DNA from: Alginatibacterium sediminis
Lineage (GTDB): Bacteria; Pseudomonadota; Gammaproteobacteria; Enterobacterales; Celerinatantimonadaceae
Reading direction: 5' to 3'
Length of the DNA stretch: 64,000 nt
Assembly: GCF_003610775.1 (NCBI RefSeq)
Contig: NZ_RAQO01000003.1
Span: 1 to 64,000, forward strand
The translations under genes were made by a program, and so were the position numbers. Below, one piece after another: positions 1 to 9,176 of the stretch (within the stretch, counting starts at the first letter, position 1; each line of letters opens with the position of its first letter). The notes under the pieces are model-generated. The model saw nothing but the letters and a program-made list of their open reading frames with translations. It was not told the DNA's origin and searched no databases.

Positions 1-538
1 TGGTGAGATAGGAATATCAACCATAATTGAGGTTTTGTAAGCATCTGACATTAGGATAAAATATTGCTTGAGCGAGCTTAATCTTGAACCTAGGTGTCAG
101 GGTTTAAATGAGAAGTTTGAGTAATACATTGTTAGGTGCTTACAGTAAATAATTACCGGCCAGATAGTTTCATGACCGGCTTTTTATGTGTATCCAGTGT
201 TAGGTTATGATTCTCTACTTACCGCCAGTCTTTAATAGTTTTATTAAGCGAACTGCCTTTTCAACGAGGATTAAACCTAATATAAGTATCTCGGTATATT
301 CACGCATTTAGTTTATCCGTTAGTGGTCTTAGTTCGATATTAGGAGTTCTCTGCACAACTGTCAATATGGCGTAACCATCTGTAAATAAAGGTTTTAATG
401 GATTTTATGGCGTTCGCTGGCAATTCGCTGGACAGTCAGGAAACTTTGTTGGCATTTACTGGCGAAAAAATTTTGGAATATTTTCGTTAATAGGAAATGT
501 ACATTTCAAGGTGATTTTGGACGTAAGTTGCAAAACAC
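1..538. other. Gene-poor region, possible integron cassette DNA
   Basis: No convincing coding region was found on either strand. A short open frame ends at about position 42 and could be the tail of a gene that begins before the window, but this is weak. The stretch lies immediately upstream of an attC-like site, so it may be cassette DNA; that is inference from position. Confidence 0.4.
155..186 (+). terminator. Possible intrinsic terminator
   Basis: A CCGGCCA arm pairs with TGACCGG (one mismatch) and is followed by TTTTT. No clear gene is seen just upstream within the window. Confidence 0.45.
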
Positions 539-661
539 ACCTAACAAACAATTTAGGTAGATTCGCAACGCGTAGCATTTTCGGATTGATTCGACTTCAG
601 TATTTGCGTCACAATAGTTTCAGTTCGTGGCAGTGTGCTACTACTTAATTGGGCGTTTAAA
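539..661 (+). repeat. VCR-like integron attC recombination site
   Basis: A 123-bp imperfect palindrome opens with ACCTAAC, which fits the RYYYAAC core, followed by AAACAA. It contains CAACGCGTAGCATTTTC and GTTTCAGTTCGTGGCAGTG and closes with GGGCGTTTAA. Length and these internal blocks resemble Vibrio cholerae repeat (VCR) attC sites as I remember them. The right core (GTTTAAA) departs from GTTRRRY at two positions, so the site may be decayed. No integrase gene or second clear attC is visible here. Confidence 0.65.
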
Positions 662-996
662 TCAATTCGTTGCTACGTTGCCAAATTAGAAACACTTTTA
701 CCTCAGTGCCTGCAAAAACGTGCTTCTGGGTTATTGAGTGTTAGTTACCCAACAATTAACAAGCCGAGCTTGGATTGTATCTAAGTGTATGGTGTTGGAT
801 TCGTCAATTTTGCCTTAATTGTCTTGACCTTCTTAGGGTGTGGTTTAAGCTTTACTTGAAGCAGCTTTGCTGCGCACTTTCCACTTTCCTTTTCCTTGCT
901 CACAGCAGTGGAATTTGTAACTATGTCTGCATTGATAAATGATGTGTTTTGGCAGTATTGGCAAGACGATGTACATACTTTAATTTCAGGATAGTT
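662..996. other. Intergenic region before ridA
   Basis: No gene is supported. A 122-codon open frame on the minus strand overlaps the start of ridA and has no recognisable family or ribosome binding site. The ridA promoter should lie here, but no strong -35/-10 pair stands out. Confidence 0.4.
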
Positions 997-1380
997 ATGA
1001 GCAAACAAATCGTAAATACAGAAGCGGCTCCTGCGGCGATCGGTCCTTATACTCAGGCGACTAAAGTTGATGAGTTGATCTTCACCTCGGGTCAAATCCC
1101 TCTTGATCCTGTTTCTATGGAAGTTGTTGAAGGTGGGATCGCTGAGCAAACTAAGCAGGTGATGGATAATCTTGTGGCTGTACTAGAAGCCGGTGGTGCT
1201 GGTGCAAATACGGTTATCAAAACCACATGCTTTTTGAGCGATATGAATCACTTTTCTGCGTTTAATGAAGTCTATGCGAGTTATTTCCCTGCCAACCCGC
1301 CAGCACGTTCTTGTGTTGAGGTGGCGCGCTTACCTAAAGACGTTTTGGTTGAAGTCGAAGCGATTGCTCAAATCCTTTAG
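997..1380 (+). CDS. ridA: RidA family 2-iminobutanoate/2-iminopropanoate deaminase
   Basis: A 127-residue cytosolic protein of the RidA/YjgF/UK114 family. These enzymes hydrolyse reactive enamine/imine intermediates released by PLP enzymes such as threonine dehydratase. The N-terminal [11 protein letters not shown] block, the [10 protein letters not shown] block and the C-terminal [11 protein letters not shown] signature, with its catalytic arginine, are all present. The ATG at 997 follows a purine-rich AGGATAG and gives the usual family length. An in-frame start 48 bases earlier would add an unlikely basic extension. The stop codon sits 11 bases before tusD, so it may be co-transcribed with the tus genes. 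Confidence 0.93.
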   Translation: MSKQIVNTEAAPAAIGPYTQATKVDELIFTSGQIPLDPVSMEVVEGGIAEQTKQVMDNLVAVLEAGGAGANTVIKTTCFLSDMNHFSAFNEVYASYFPANPPARSCVEVARLPKDVLVEVEAIAQIL

Positions 1381-1391
1381 TGGAAACAGGT

Positions 1392-1784
1392 ATGTCTAAC
1401 TTAACTTACCTACTTGTGGTGAACTCAGCTGTTTATGGGCAGCAAAGTGCAGCCCATGCGCTCAAGTTTGCTCAAGCTATAACCGAGTCGGAACATACCT
1501 TAAGCGCTGTTTTTTTCTATCAAGACGGTGTGAGTAATGCCTTATCTACGCTGTTACCTGCTAGCGATGAAGTTAATTTAGTTCATCGGTGGAAAGATCT
1601 TGGCCGTCAACATGGCGTTGATCTGCTCGTTTGTAGTGCAGCGGCGGCTCGGCGTGGCCTCATTGATGAGACGGAGGCAACTTCTGCTGACTTAGTTTGC
1701 ACTCAAGATGACGCCTTTATTAGTGCCGGTTTAGCTGAGCTGGCGATGCTTAGTTTGAAGGCGGATCGGGTGATTCAGTTATGA
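1392..1784 (+). CDS. tusD: Sulfurtransferase subunit TusD
   Basis: A 130-residue DsrE-fold protein. TusBCD relays persulfide sulfur from TusA to TusE and MnmA for 2-thiouridine formation at the wobble base of certain tRNAs. The acceptor cysteine is Cys81, in the context VCSAAAARRG, matching the active Cys78 of E. coli TusD. The ATG at 1392 is chosen because AACAGG precedes it and the start MSNLTYLL fits the family; an in-frame GTG at 1380 overlaps the ridA stop. It overlaps tusC by four bases (ATGA). Confidence 0.93.
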   Translation: MSNLTYLLVVNSAVYGQQSAAHALKFAQAITESEHTLSAVFFYQDGVSNALSTLLPASDEVNLVHRWKDLGRQHGVDLLVCSAAAARRGLIDETEATSADLVCTQDDAFISAGLAELAMLSLKADRVIQL

Positions 1785-2137
1785 GTCAATTACTGTATGA
1801 GTTTGTCAGTTCGCCTCATCAGAGCGCTAACTCACGCGAAGGCTTAGATGCGGTACTTGCGGCTAGCGCTGTAACTGATGACATCGTGGTTGTGTTTCAT
1901 CAATTAGGGCCATTGCAGCTATTAACTAATCAGGTAACGGACCAAGCCCTAGTGCGTAGTATATTGCCGACATTCAAAATGTTGGATTTGTATGATGTCG
2001 AAGCGGTGTATGTCTTAGATACCTGCTTGCAGGACTTGGGTCTTCAACAAAGCGACTTAGCAATTGAGCTTAAGGTCCTTAGTTTGAAAGATTTGACTAA
2101 GCTTCGGCGCAATGCCCATGCAATATTAAGGTTTTAG
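1781..2137 (+). CDS. tusC: Sulfurtransferase subunit TusC
   Basis: A 118-residue DsrF-like subunit of the TusBCD hexamer. It has the small DsrE/F fold but no clear catalytic cysteine of its own, as expected for TusC. Its start overlaps the tusD stop and tusB begins one base after its stop, so the three subunits are translationally coupled. The order D-C-B before rpsL is the standard gammaproteobacterial arrangement. Confidence 0.92.
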   Translation: MSQLLYEFVSSPHQSANSREGLDAVLAASAVTDDIVVVFHQLGPLQLLTNQVTDQALVRSILPTFKMLDLYDVEAVYVLDTCLQDLGLQQSDLAIELKVLSLKDLTKLRRNAHAILRF

Positions 2138-2138
2138 T

Positions 2139-2417
2139 ATGCTACATATTGTAAAATCATTAGCGGCGCTACCTACATGCTTGAAACAGTGTGAGAAACA
2201 AGACCAAGTCTTGCTTATAGAAGAGGCCTGCTTCGCCTTATTGGTCGGTGAAGATGATCAAGACTCTAAAATTCTAGACTTCAATTTCTCTATTCTTCGC
2301 AGTGACCTCGAAGCGCGTGGATTAGTTGAGAAATATCAATTATATCAAAGTCATATCGTTGACTATAACGGCATGCTTGATTTAACTGCGAAGCATCACC
2401 CTTGTTTGACTTGGTAA
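2139..2417 (+). CDS. tusB: Sulfurtransferase subunit TusB
   Basis: A 92-residue DsrH-like protein, the third subunit of the tRNA 2-thiolation relay complex. It begins MLHIVKSLAALPTCL and is the usual length. It is the last gene of the tusDCB set; the strong promoter for the ribosomal operon lies directly after its stop. Confidence 0.9.
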   Translation: MLHIVKSLAALPTCLKQCEKQDQVLLIEEACFALLVGEDDQDSKILDFNFSILRSDLEARGLVEKYQLYQSHIVDYNGMLDLTAKHHPCLTW

Positions 2418-2453
2418 GGCATTAATTTTTTGCTTTTCAGGTAATAACAAGGC

Positions 2454-2482
2454 TTGACTATCCCCCCCTCAACGCATAAAAT
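2454..2482 (+). promoter_or_regulatory. Sigma70-type promoter of the str operon
   Basis: TTGACT at 2454-2459 and TAAAAT at 2477-2482 are separated by exactly 17 bases. The start site would fall about 55 bases before rpsL, matching the need for strong expression of rpsL-rpsG-fusA-tuf. Confidence 0.75.
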
Positions 2483-2546
2483 TTCGCCTCCCCGATATTC
2501 GGGGTGATTTTTCACCTACTTACTTGTATTTCAGGAGCTATTTTAA

Positions 2547-2921
2547 ATGGCAACTATTAATCAGTTGGTACGCAAACCTCGTGCAAACAAAGCTTCAAAA
2601 AGCAATGTTCCAGCACTAGAAGCGTGTCCACAACGTCGTGGCGTATGTACTCGTGTATATACTACCACTCCTAAGAAACCTAACTCAGCACTACGTAAAG
2701 TTGCTCGTGTTCGTTTAACTAACGGCTTCGAAGTAACATCTTACATCGGTGGTGAGGGTCATAACTTACAAGAGCACTCGGTCATTTTGATCCGTGGTGG
2801 TCGTGTTAAAGATTTACCTGGTGTTCGCTATCACACTGTTCGTGGAGCGCTTGATTGCGCGGGTGTAACTACTCGTCGTCAAGGTCGTTCTAAGTACGGC
2901 GCTAAGCGACCTAAGTCTTAA
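2547..2921 (+). CDS. rpsL: 30S ribosomal protein S12
   Basis: A 124-residue decoding-centre protein. The [13 protein letters not shown] block and the RVKDLPGV block both carry lysine at the two classical streptomycin-resistance positions, so the sequence is of the sensitive type. First gene of the str operon, with AGGAGC upstream of the ATG. Synonymous codon use is biased as in highly expressed genes. Confidence 0.98.
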   Translation: MATINQLVRKPRANKASKSNVPALEACPQRRGVCTRVYTTTPKKPNSALRKVARVRLTNGFEVTSYIGGEGHNLQEHSVILIRGGRVKDLPGVRYHTVRGALDCAGVTTRRQGRSKYGAKRPKS

Positions 2922-3007
2922 CGGCACTCCGTCAGTAAGGCCAAACAGTAACTAACGAAACATAAATTTCGTTTTGGGGAAACCTGAAGCAAACCGGAGA
3001 TATTAAG

Positions 3008-3478
3008 ATGCCAAGACGTCGCGTAATCGGTCAACGTAAAATCCTGCCAGATCCTAAGTTCGGATCGGAACTTCTGGCAAAGTTCGTCAACGTAGTAATG
3101 GTTGACGGCAAAAAATCAACTTCTGAAAAGATCGTATATGGTGCACTTGACGTAGCTGCTGAAAAGTCAACTAAGTCACACCAAGAGATTTTCGAAATTG
3201 CCCTTGAAAACGTACGCCCTTCAGTCGAAGTTAAATCTCGACGTGTAGGTGGTTCTACTTACCAAGTACCTGTTGAAGTGCGTCCAGTACGCCGCAACGC
3301 TCTAGGTATGCGTTGGTTAGTAGATGCTGCGCGTAAACGTGGTGAAAAATCAATGGCTCTGCGCCTAGCTGGAGAAATCCTCGACGCGTCAGAAAACAAA
3401 GGCACTGCAGTGAAGAAACGTGAAGACGTTCACCGCATGGCTGATGCAAACAAAGCGTTTGCACATTACCGCTGGTAG
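3008..3478 (+). CDS. rpsG: 30S ribosomal protein S7
   Basis: A 156-residue primary 16S rRNA binding protein that nucleates the 30S head. It begins [20 protein letters not shown] and has the canonical family length. CGGAGA precedes the ATG. It lies between rpsL and fusA as in other gammaproteobacteria; in E. coli S7 is also the translational repressor of this operon. Confidence 0.98.
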   Translation: MPRRRVIGQRKILPDPKFGSELLAKFVNVVMVDGKKSTSEKIVYGALDVAAEKSTKSHQEIFEIALENVRPSVEVKSRRVGGSTYQVPVEVRPVRRNALGMRWLVDAARKRGEKSMALRLAGEILDASENKGTAVKKREDVHRMADANKAFAHYRW

Positions 3479-3496
3479 AATACCCGGTAATACTGT

Positions 3497-3529
3497 TGCG
3501 CAATTGCTAAGGCAATTGCGCATCTTTTT
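3497..3529 (+). terminator. Perfect hairpin with U tract between rpsG and fusA
   Basis: TGCGCAATTGC and GCAATTGCGCA form an 11-bp perfect stem with a TAAG loop, followed by TCTTTTTC. It has the form of an intrinsic terminator inside the str operon, so it may attenuate transcription into fusA and tuf. Confidence 0.7.
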
Positions 3530-3564
3530 CAAATCTAAGGCTTACGCTTTAGTAAGAGGATAGA

Positions 3565-5661
3565 ATGGCCCGTACAACTCCGATTGAGCGCTACCGTAAT
3601 ATTGGTATCGTTGCGCATGTTGATGCTGGTAAAACAACAACGACCGAACGTGTGCTTTTTTATACCGGTCTATCTCATAAAATTGGCGAAGTTCACGACG
3701 GCGCTGCTACCATGGATTGGATGGAGCAGGAGCAAGAGCGTGGGATCACAATTACCTCAGCTGCGACGACTACATTTTGGCGCGGTATGGATGCTCAATT
3801 TGAAGAGCATCGAATCAATATTATTGACACCCCAGGACACGTCGACTTTACTATTGAAGTAGAGCGCTCTTTGCGCGTGCTTGACGGTGCGGTTGTAGTA
3901 TTTTGTGCCGCGTCGGGTGTTGAACCTCAATCTGAAACTGTCTGGCGTCAAGCAGATAAATACCATGTCCCTCGTTTGGTCTTCATTAATAAAATGGATC
4001 GACAAGGCGCCGATTTTGAACGCGTGGTGGCTCAGATTGAAGATCGTTTAGGTGCGACCTGCGTACCGGTCCAATTGAATATTGGCAGCGAAGAAGAATT
4101 TTCTGGTGTGATTGACCTGATTAAAATGAAGGCCATCAACTGGAGCGAAGCAGATCAAGGTACTAGCTTCAATTATGAAGACGTTCCAGCGTCATTGCTC
4201 GAGCGAGCTAACGAGTTGCATGAACAACTTGTCGAAGCCGCTGCAGAAGCGAATGAAGAGCTTATGGACATCTATTTGGAAGAAGGTGAGCTTAGCGAAG
4301 CGCAAATCAAACTTGGGCTACGCACGCGCACTCTGGCTAATGAAATTGTACTCGCTACCTGTGGTAGTGCGTTTAAAAACAAAGGTGTGCAAGCGGTGCT
4401 TGATGCAGTTGTTGATTTCTTGCCGGCGCCAACCGATGTTTTGGCGATAACTGGTCATGATTTAGATGACAATATCGTTGAGTGTCCTGCGGACGATAGC
4501 AAGCCGTTTGCAGCATTAGCATTTAAAATTGCTACTGACCCATTTGTGGGTACGCTCACGTTTATGCGTGTCTACTCTGGTACCGTCGAAACCGGTAAAA
4601 CGGTTTTTAATTCGGTAAAAGAAAAACGAGAGCGCTTAGGTCGAATGGTGCAAATGCATTCTAATGACCGAAAAGAAATTAAGGAAGTTCGTGCCGGCGA
4701 TATCGCTGCTGCAATTGGTTTAAAAGATGTCACAACAGGCGATACGCTATGTGACCTAGACCATAAAGTAGTGCTAGAGCGCATGGAGTTCCCAGAACCA
4801 GTGATTCAAATCGCGGTTGAGCCACGCACCAAGGCTGACCAAGAAAGGATGGGAATCGCATTAGGTAAATTAACTGCTGAAGATCCCTCGTTCCAGGTTG
4901 AAACTGATGAAGAGTCAGGGCAAACCTTAATCTCAGGAATGGGGGAGTTGCATCTCGACATTATCGTGGATCGAATGAAACGCGAATTTAAAGTTGATTG
5001 CAACGTGGGTAAACCACAAGTAGCGTATCGAGAATCGATCCGCAAAGCAGTTGAGGTTGAAGGTAAATTCATTCGTCAGTCTGGCGGTCGCGGTCAATAT
5101 GGTCATGTATGGCTCAAATTGGAACCACGAGAAGCTGGCTCGGGCTATGAGTTTGTCAATGAAATTGTGGGCGGAACTGTTCCTCGTGAATTTATTCCGG
5201 CAGTCGATAAAGGCTGTAAAGAACAAATGGATCAAGGTGTACTTGCAGGCTATCCTATGCTTGATGTTAAAGTCACATTGTTCGACGGTTCTTTCCATGA
5301 TGTTGACTCCAATGAAATGGCGTTTAAAATTGCCGGTTCAATGGGCTTTAGAAAAGGTGCACTGGAGGCGGATCCGGCACTACTTGAACCAATGATGAAA
5401 GTTGAGGTGACAACACCTGATGACTTCATGGGTGATGTAGTTGGCGATCTTAACCGTCGCCGAGGGATGATTGAAGGCATGGACGATGGTCCTGGTGGTC
5501 TGAAAATTATTCGCTCCAAGGTGCCATTAGCTGAAATGTTCGGCTATGCTACTGATCTACGGTCTGCATCTCAGGGACGTGCTTCTTACTCGATGGAATT
5601 CCAAGAGTACAATGAAGCACCTAAAAATGTCGCTGGCGCAGTAATCGAAGCGAAGTATTAA
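3565..5661 (+). CDS. fusA: Elongation factor G
   Basis: A 698-residue translational GTPase that drives tRNA-mRNA translocation and, with RRF, ribosome recycling. The G1 motif is AHVDAGKTT near residue 17, followed by the switch [19 protein letters not shown] and NKMD motifs. Domains II to V complete the usual length. AGAGGATAG precedes the ATG. It belongs to the str operon, upstream of tuf. Confidence 0.98.
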   Translation: MARTTPIERYRNIGIVAHVDAGKTTTTERVLFYTGLSHKIGEVHDGAATMDWMEQEQERGITITSAATTTFWRGMDAQFEEHRINIIDTPGHVDFTIEVERSLRVLDGAVVVFCAASGVEPQSETVWRQADKYHVPRLVFINKMDRQGADFERVVAQIEDRLGATCVPVQLNIGSEEEFSGVIDLIKMKAINWSEADQGTSFNYEDVPASLLERANELHEQLVEAAAEANEELMDIYLEEGELSEAQIKLGLRTRTLANEIVLATCGSAFKNKGVQAVLDAVVDFLPAPTDVLAITGHDLDDNIVECPADDSKPFAALAFKIATDPFVGTLTFMRVYSGTVETGKTVFNSVKEKRERLGRMVQMHSNDRKEIKEVRAGDIAAAIGLKDVTTGDTLCDLDHKVVLERMEFPEPVIQIAVEPRTKADQERMGIALGKLTAEDPSFQVETDEESGQTLISGMGELHLDIIVDRMKREFKVDCNVGKPQVAYRESIRKAVEVEGKFIRQSGGRGQYGHVWLKLEPREAGSGYEFVNEIVGGTVPREFIPAVDKGCKEQMDQGVLAGYPMLDVKVTLFDGSFHDVDSNEMAFKIAGSMGFRKGALEADPALLEPMMKVEVTTPDDFMGDVVGDLNRRRGMIEGMDDGPGGLKIIRSKVPLAEMFGYATDLRSASQGRASYSMEFQEYNEAPKNVAGAVIEAKY

Positions 5662-5712
5662 TTTAGTTTTAATGTCTGCTAAAAGCAGGTTTACGCAAAG
5701 AAGGTACACATT

Positions 5713-6897
5713 GTGTCTAAAGAAAAATTTGAACGTCTAAAACCGCATGTAAACGTAGGTACTATTGGCCACGTTGACCACGGTAAAACTACTCTTACAG
5801 CAGCAATCACTAACGTACTTGCTAAAGTTTACGGCGGTGAAGCTAAAGATTTCGCAGCAATCGATAACGCTCCAGAAGAGCGCGAGCGTGGTATTACTAT
5901 TTCAACGTCTCACGTTGAATACGATACTCCTACGCGTCACTATGCACACGTTGACTGCCCAGGACACGCCGATTATGTTAAAAACATGATTACCGGTGCT
6001 GCTCAAATGGATGGCGCAATCTTGGTTGTTGCATCTACAGATGGCCCAATGCCACAAACGCGTGAGCACATCTTGCTTTCACGTCAAGTTGGTGTTCCTT
6101 ACATCATCGTGTTCATGAACAAATGTGACATGGTTGATGACGAAGAACTACTTGAGCTAGTAGAAATGGAAGTTCGTGAACTTCTTTCTGAATATGAGTT
6201 CCCAGGCGATGATATCCCTGTGATCCAAGGTTCAGCACTTAAAGCGCTTGAAGGCGAAGAAGAGTGGGAAGCTAAAATCATCGAGCTTGCAGAAGCTCTT
6301 GATTCATATATCCCAGAGCCAGAGCGTGACATTGATAAGCCGTTCCTACTACCAATTGAAGATGTATTCTCAATTTCAGGTCGTGGTACTGTTGTAACTG
6401 GTCGTGTTGAGCGTGGTATTGTTAAAGTTGGTGAGTCTGTAGAAATCGTTGGTATTAAAGAAACGACTACAACGACTTGTACTGGCGTTGAAATGTTCCG
6501 CAAGCTTCTAGACGAAGGTCGTGCTGGTGAGAACTGTGGTATTCTTCTACGTGGTACTAAGCGTGAAGATGTACAACGTGGTCAAGTATTGTCAGCTCCA
6601 GGGTCAATCAACCCACATACTAAATTCGAAGCTGAAGTATACGTACTAAGCAAAGATGAAGGCGGACGTCACACGCCATTCTTCAAAGGTTACCGTCCAC
6701 AGTTTTACTTCCGTACAACTGACGTAACAGGTGCTGTAGAGCTTCCTGAAGGCGTAGAAATGGTAATGCCAGGCGACAACTTGAAATTTGTTGTAGAGCT
6801 AATCTGCCCAATCGCAATGGACGAAGGTCTACGTTTCGCGATTCGTGAAGGTGGTCGTACTGTTGGTGCTGGTGTTGTAGCTAAGATTTTCGCCTAG
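5713..6897 (+). CDS. tuf: Elongation factor Tu
   Basis: A 394-residue GTPase that delivers aminoacyl-tRNA to the ribosome. GHVDHGKT at residues 19-26, DCPGHADY and NKCD form the GTP site; the C-terminal beta-barrel domains are complete. It starts with GTG at 5713. Only one tuf copy is visible in this window; many gammaproteobacteria carry a second one elsewhere. Confidence 0.98.
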   Translation: MSKEKFERLKPHVNVGTIGHVDHGKTTLTAAITNVLAKVYGGEAKDFAAIDNAPEERERGITISTSHVEYDTPTRHYAHVDCPGHADYVKNMITGAAQMDGAILVVASTDGPMPQTREHILLSRQVGVPYIIVFMNKCDMVDDEELLELVEMEVRELLSEYEFPGDDIPVIQGSALKALEGEEEWEAKIIELAEALDSYIPEPERDIDKPFLLPIEDVFSISGRGTVVTGRVERGIVKVGESVEIVGIKETTTTTCTGVEMFRKLLDEGRAGENCGILLRGTKREDVQRGQVLSAPGSINPHTKFEAEVYVLSKDEGGRHTPFFKGYRPQFYFRTTDVTGAVELPEGVEMVMPGDNLKFVVELICPIAMDEGLRFAIREGGRTVGAGVVAKIFA

Positions 6898-6924
6898 TCG
6901 AAATGTAGTACACCCAGTCTAAAA

Positions 6925-6949
6925 AAAGCTCGCTAACGCGGGCTTTTTT
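6925..6949 (+). terminator. Terminator of the str operon
   Basis: AAAGCTCGC and GCGGGCTTT pair around a TAAC loop, followed by a T run. It lies 28 bases after the tuf stop and just before the heptamer array. Confidence 0.85.
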
Positions 6950-6963
6950 CGTTTTAAGATCTA

Positions 6964-7075
6964 GGTACAAGGTACAAGGTACAAGGTACAAGGTACAAGG
7001 TACAAGGTACAAGGTACAAGGTACAAGGTACAAGGTACAAGGTACAAGGTACAAGGTACAAGGTACTAGGTACAA
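6964..7075 (+). repeat. Tandem heptamer array (GGTACAA x16)
   Basis: Sixteen head-to-tail copies of GGTACAA fill exactly 112 bases. Copy 15 reads GGTACTA; the other fifteen are identical. The array ends against GGAGA, which is the ribosome binding site of mutT. No promoter is visible between the tuf terminator and mutT, so the array occupies the whole mutT leader. Arrays of this purity usually change copy number by slipped-strand mispairing. Confidence 0.95.
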
Positions 7076-7087
7076 GGAGAGCTGGCT

Positions 7088-7486
7088 TTGAGTAAAATAG
7101 TTCGAGTAGCGGTAGGTGTTATTCTACGCGCTGAGGAAGTGTTGGTTGCAAAACGCCATGAAGACCAGCATCAAGGGGGCCTATGGGAGTTTCCAGGCGG
7201 GAAGATAGAGCCTCAGGAGTCAGCGAGCAAAGCTCTAGCGCGCGAACTTTTAGAGGAGGTTAACCTTGAAGTTATATCTCTAGCACAAGAGCCTTGGCTT
7301 TCGCTTAGCCATGACTATGGGGACAAACGCGTTGAGTTGATTGTTTTTATAGTCAGAGACTTTAAAGGGGAAGCTAAAGGTTTAGAGGGGCAGCCACTAC
7401 GCTGGCTTAAGGTTCAAGAGTTAGAAACTTCGGATTTCCCAAAAGCAAACGCAGTGATAATTAGTGAGCTTAAAAAACTACTGTAA
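7088..7486 (+). CDS. mutT: MutT, 8-oxo-dGTP diphosphatase
   Basis: A 132-residue Nudix hydrolase that removes 8-oxo-dGTP from the nucleotide pool and so prevents A:T to C:G transversions. The Nudix box runs from Gly38 to about residue 60 (GGKIEPQE, then RELLEEV). The neighbours yacG, zapD and coaE are those of E. coli mutT, which supports orthology rather than a generic Nudix enzyme. The TTG start at 7088 lies 8 bases after GGAG. The leader is the heptamer array, an unusual feature for an antimutator gene. Confidence 0.9.
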   Translation: MSKIVRVAVGVILRAEEVLVAKRHEDQHQGGLWEFPGGKIEPQESASKALARELLEEVNLEVISLAQEPWLSLSHDYGDKRVELIVFIVRDFKGEAKGLEGQPLRWLKVQELETSDFPKANAVIISELKKLL

Positions 7487-7493
7487 TTAACTG

Positions 7494-7679
7494 CTATTCC
7501 CAGTTATCAGACTTTCCTTCATCTTCTTGGACTGGGCGGCCTTTAATCACTTTTTCTTCGTTGGCCCATTCCCCCAGGTCGATGAGACGACAACGCTCAC
7601 AACAAAAAGGTCGAAATGGACTTTGTTCGCCCCAAACTACAGTTTTGCTGCAAGTAGGGCATTTCACTTCAACAGTCAT
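7494..7679 (-). CDS. yacG: DNA gyrase inhibitor YacG
   Basis: A 61-residue zinc-finger protein. Cys7, Cys10, Cys26 and Cys30 form the C-X2-C-X15-C-X3-C zinc site of the family, followed by RLIDLGEW. E. coli YacG binds GyrB and blocks DNA binding by gyrase. It lies downstream of zapD on the same strand and converges on mutT with a 7-base gap. Confidence 0.93.
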   Translation of the reverse strand: MTVEVKCPTCSKTVVWGEQSPFRPFCCERCRLIDLGEWANEEKVIKGRPVQEDEGKSDNWE

Positions 7680-7690
7680 AATAATTCCAG

Positions 7691-8428
7691 CTAAGCAATT
7701 TTACAGCAGGCTATGCTACAAGCGATATCTTCTTGCTGCAAGGGTTCTGTGGCAACAAATTTTATCGCATAGCGATGCTTGTGCCCACTTACGGTTGGGT
7801 AAGCGCAGAGGTTAGAATCGATACTAATTTGTAACAGCTCTGCATCGTCAACACTGCCTTGATAAAAACCCTTTAGAGCCAAAATTTGTACTGGATGTTT
7901 TTGCTGACGAGCCAAGCCTAGCAATAACTCAATGGCATGTTCAACCTCGTACAGAGGCTCAAGCCATTGTGAGATTTGGTAATCGCGATAAGCCCGCTCT
8001 TGATGCAACCAGTGGTGCAGCTGGGGTACATCGAAAGCAAAGCAACCGCCAGGTAAGCTAATGCGCTGCTTTACACTTGAGAGCAGTCTGTCTTCTTTAA
8101 GCATGTCAAAACGATGGGGTTTCGCTAAGTAAGCTAAGTGCCGGTTAATTTGGGCAAGCAATTGGTCTATGGTTTGGGTGTCTACTTGCGCATGCGCTTT
8201 CCATGAGTGTAACTGCTTCTTTTGCCTCTCCAAATCTTTGACTAAATCGCCTCGCCAATCACTACGTTCAAGTAGTTCAATAAGTTCGAAGTAGCTTCTA
8301 AAAAAAACATGTTGCTGAGAATGAGAGTCGAGTAACTTGGTATCGCGAATCAATCGGAAATGTGATTCTAAGCGCAGGTAGTTTCTAACTTTTTCGTTGA
8401 GAGGGTGTTCGAATACGGTCACTGACAT
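7691..8428 (-). CDS. zapD: Cell division protein ZapD
   Basis: A 245-residue cytosolic FtsZ-binding protein that cross-links FtsZ filaments at the Z ring. The N-terminal [16 protein letters not shown] block and overall length fit the ZapD (YacF/DUF1342) family. It lies between coaE and yacG, as in E. coli. Start codon support is moderate: the ATG follows GGACGCCACA. Confidence 0.93.
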   Translation of the reverse strand: MSVTVFEHPLNEKVRNYLRLESHFRLIRDTKLLDSHSQQHVFFRSYFELIELLERSDWRGDLVKDLERQKKQLHSWKAHAQVDTQTIDQLLAQINRHLAYLAKPHRFDMLKEDRLLSSVKQRISLPGGCFAFDVPQLHHWLHQERAYRDYQISQWLEPLYEVEHAIELLLGLARQQKHPVQILALKGFYQGSVDDAELLQISIDSNLCAYPTVSGHKHRYAIKFVATEPLQQEDIACSIACCKIA

Positions 8429-8579
8429 TGTGGCGTCCTGCTGAGTCTAACATTTCTAAAGCCTTGTTATGGAGTGTAACCACCACCAAGGGATCTGTCA
8501 TGACTTATACAGCATTTAGATAAATTTTACCTAATTTTCCGGGACTGACTTGTGATTGATTTGATCCTGTAAGCTAATT

Positions 8580-9176
8580 CTAAGATAGCGCCAAATAACG
8601 TAAATGGAGCTGTTCAATTTGGGTTTCCAAATGGGAATGGGTTTGACTGTTGTCGACAACATCATCGGCTAGTCTTAATCGTTGTTCTCTAGGCATTTGG
8701 GAGTCGATAATAGCTTTGGCTTGTTGTTCTGAACACCTATCTCGAGCCATAGTACGCTTAAGTTGAATGCTTGGATTCGTATCTATAACTAATGAGCGGC
8801 TGACATATTGTTGAAGATTGTTTTCGAACAGCAGTGGAGCAACCAGTAAGCCATAACTAGAGTTGATACCTAGAAGTTGGCTTAGCATATGTTCTCGGAT
8901 TAAGGGGTGGGTAAGTTGCTCAAGCCAAGTTTTCTGTTGCGCTGAATTGAAAACAATATTGCGAAGTTTAGTACGATTTAGCGAGCCATCAATATTAAGA
9001 ATACTGTCGCCAAAGTGTGTGCAAATTTGTTTCAAAGCATCACTACCTGGAGCTACAATTTGACGAGCCACAATGTCTGCATCTACGGATTGGATACCGA
9101 GCCGATTAAAAATTGCTTCGGCTTCGGACTTTCCGCTAGCAATGCCACCAGTTAATCCTACAATGAAGCTAGCCAA
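8580..9176 (-). CDS. coaE: Dephospho-CoA kinase
   Basis: A 198-residue P-loop kinase that phosphorylates the 3' hydroxyl of dephospho-CoA, the last step of coenzyme A synthesis. The nucleotide loop GGIASGKS lies at residues 9-16, and VDADIVARQIV follows as in the family. Its start directly abuts the pilD stop, so it is translationally coupled to the pilus genes. This pilD-coaE-zapD-yacG order is common in gammaproteobacteria. Confidence 0.96.
   Translation of the reverse strand: MASFIVGLTGGIASGKSEAEAIFNRLGIQSVDADIVARQIVAPGSDALKQICTHFGDSILNIDGSLNRTKLRNIVFNSAQQKTWLEQLTHPLIREHMLSQLLGINSSYGLLVAPLLFENNLQQYVSRSLVIDTNPSIQLKRTMARDRCSEQQAKAIIDSQMPREQRLRLADDVVDNSQTHSHLETQIEQLHLRYLALS

Noticed and set aside
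37-143. Nested inverted repeats near the left end (GTAAGCATC with GGTGCTTAC) as a second attC
   Set aside because: Arms are not collinear and no RYYYAAC core is found at the right distance, although GTTAGGT is present.
6881-7075. Minus-strand open frame with a seven-residue repeat
   Set aside because: It is only the translation of the heptamer array running into the tuf terminator; no ribosome binding site or family.
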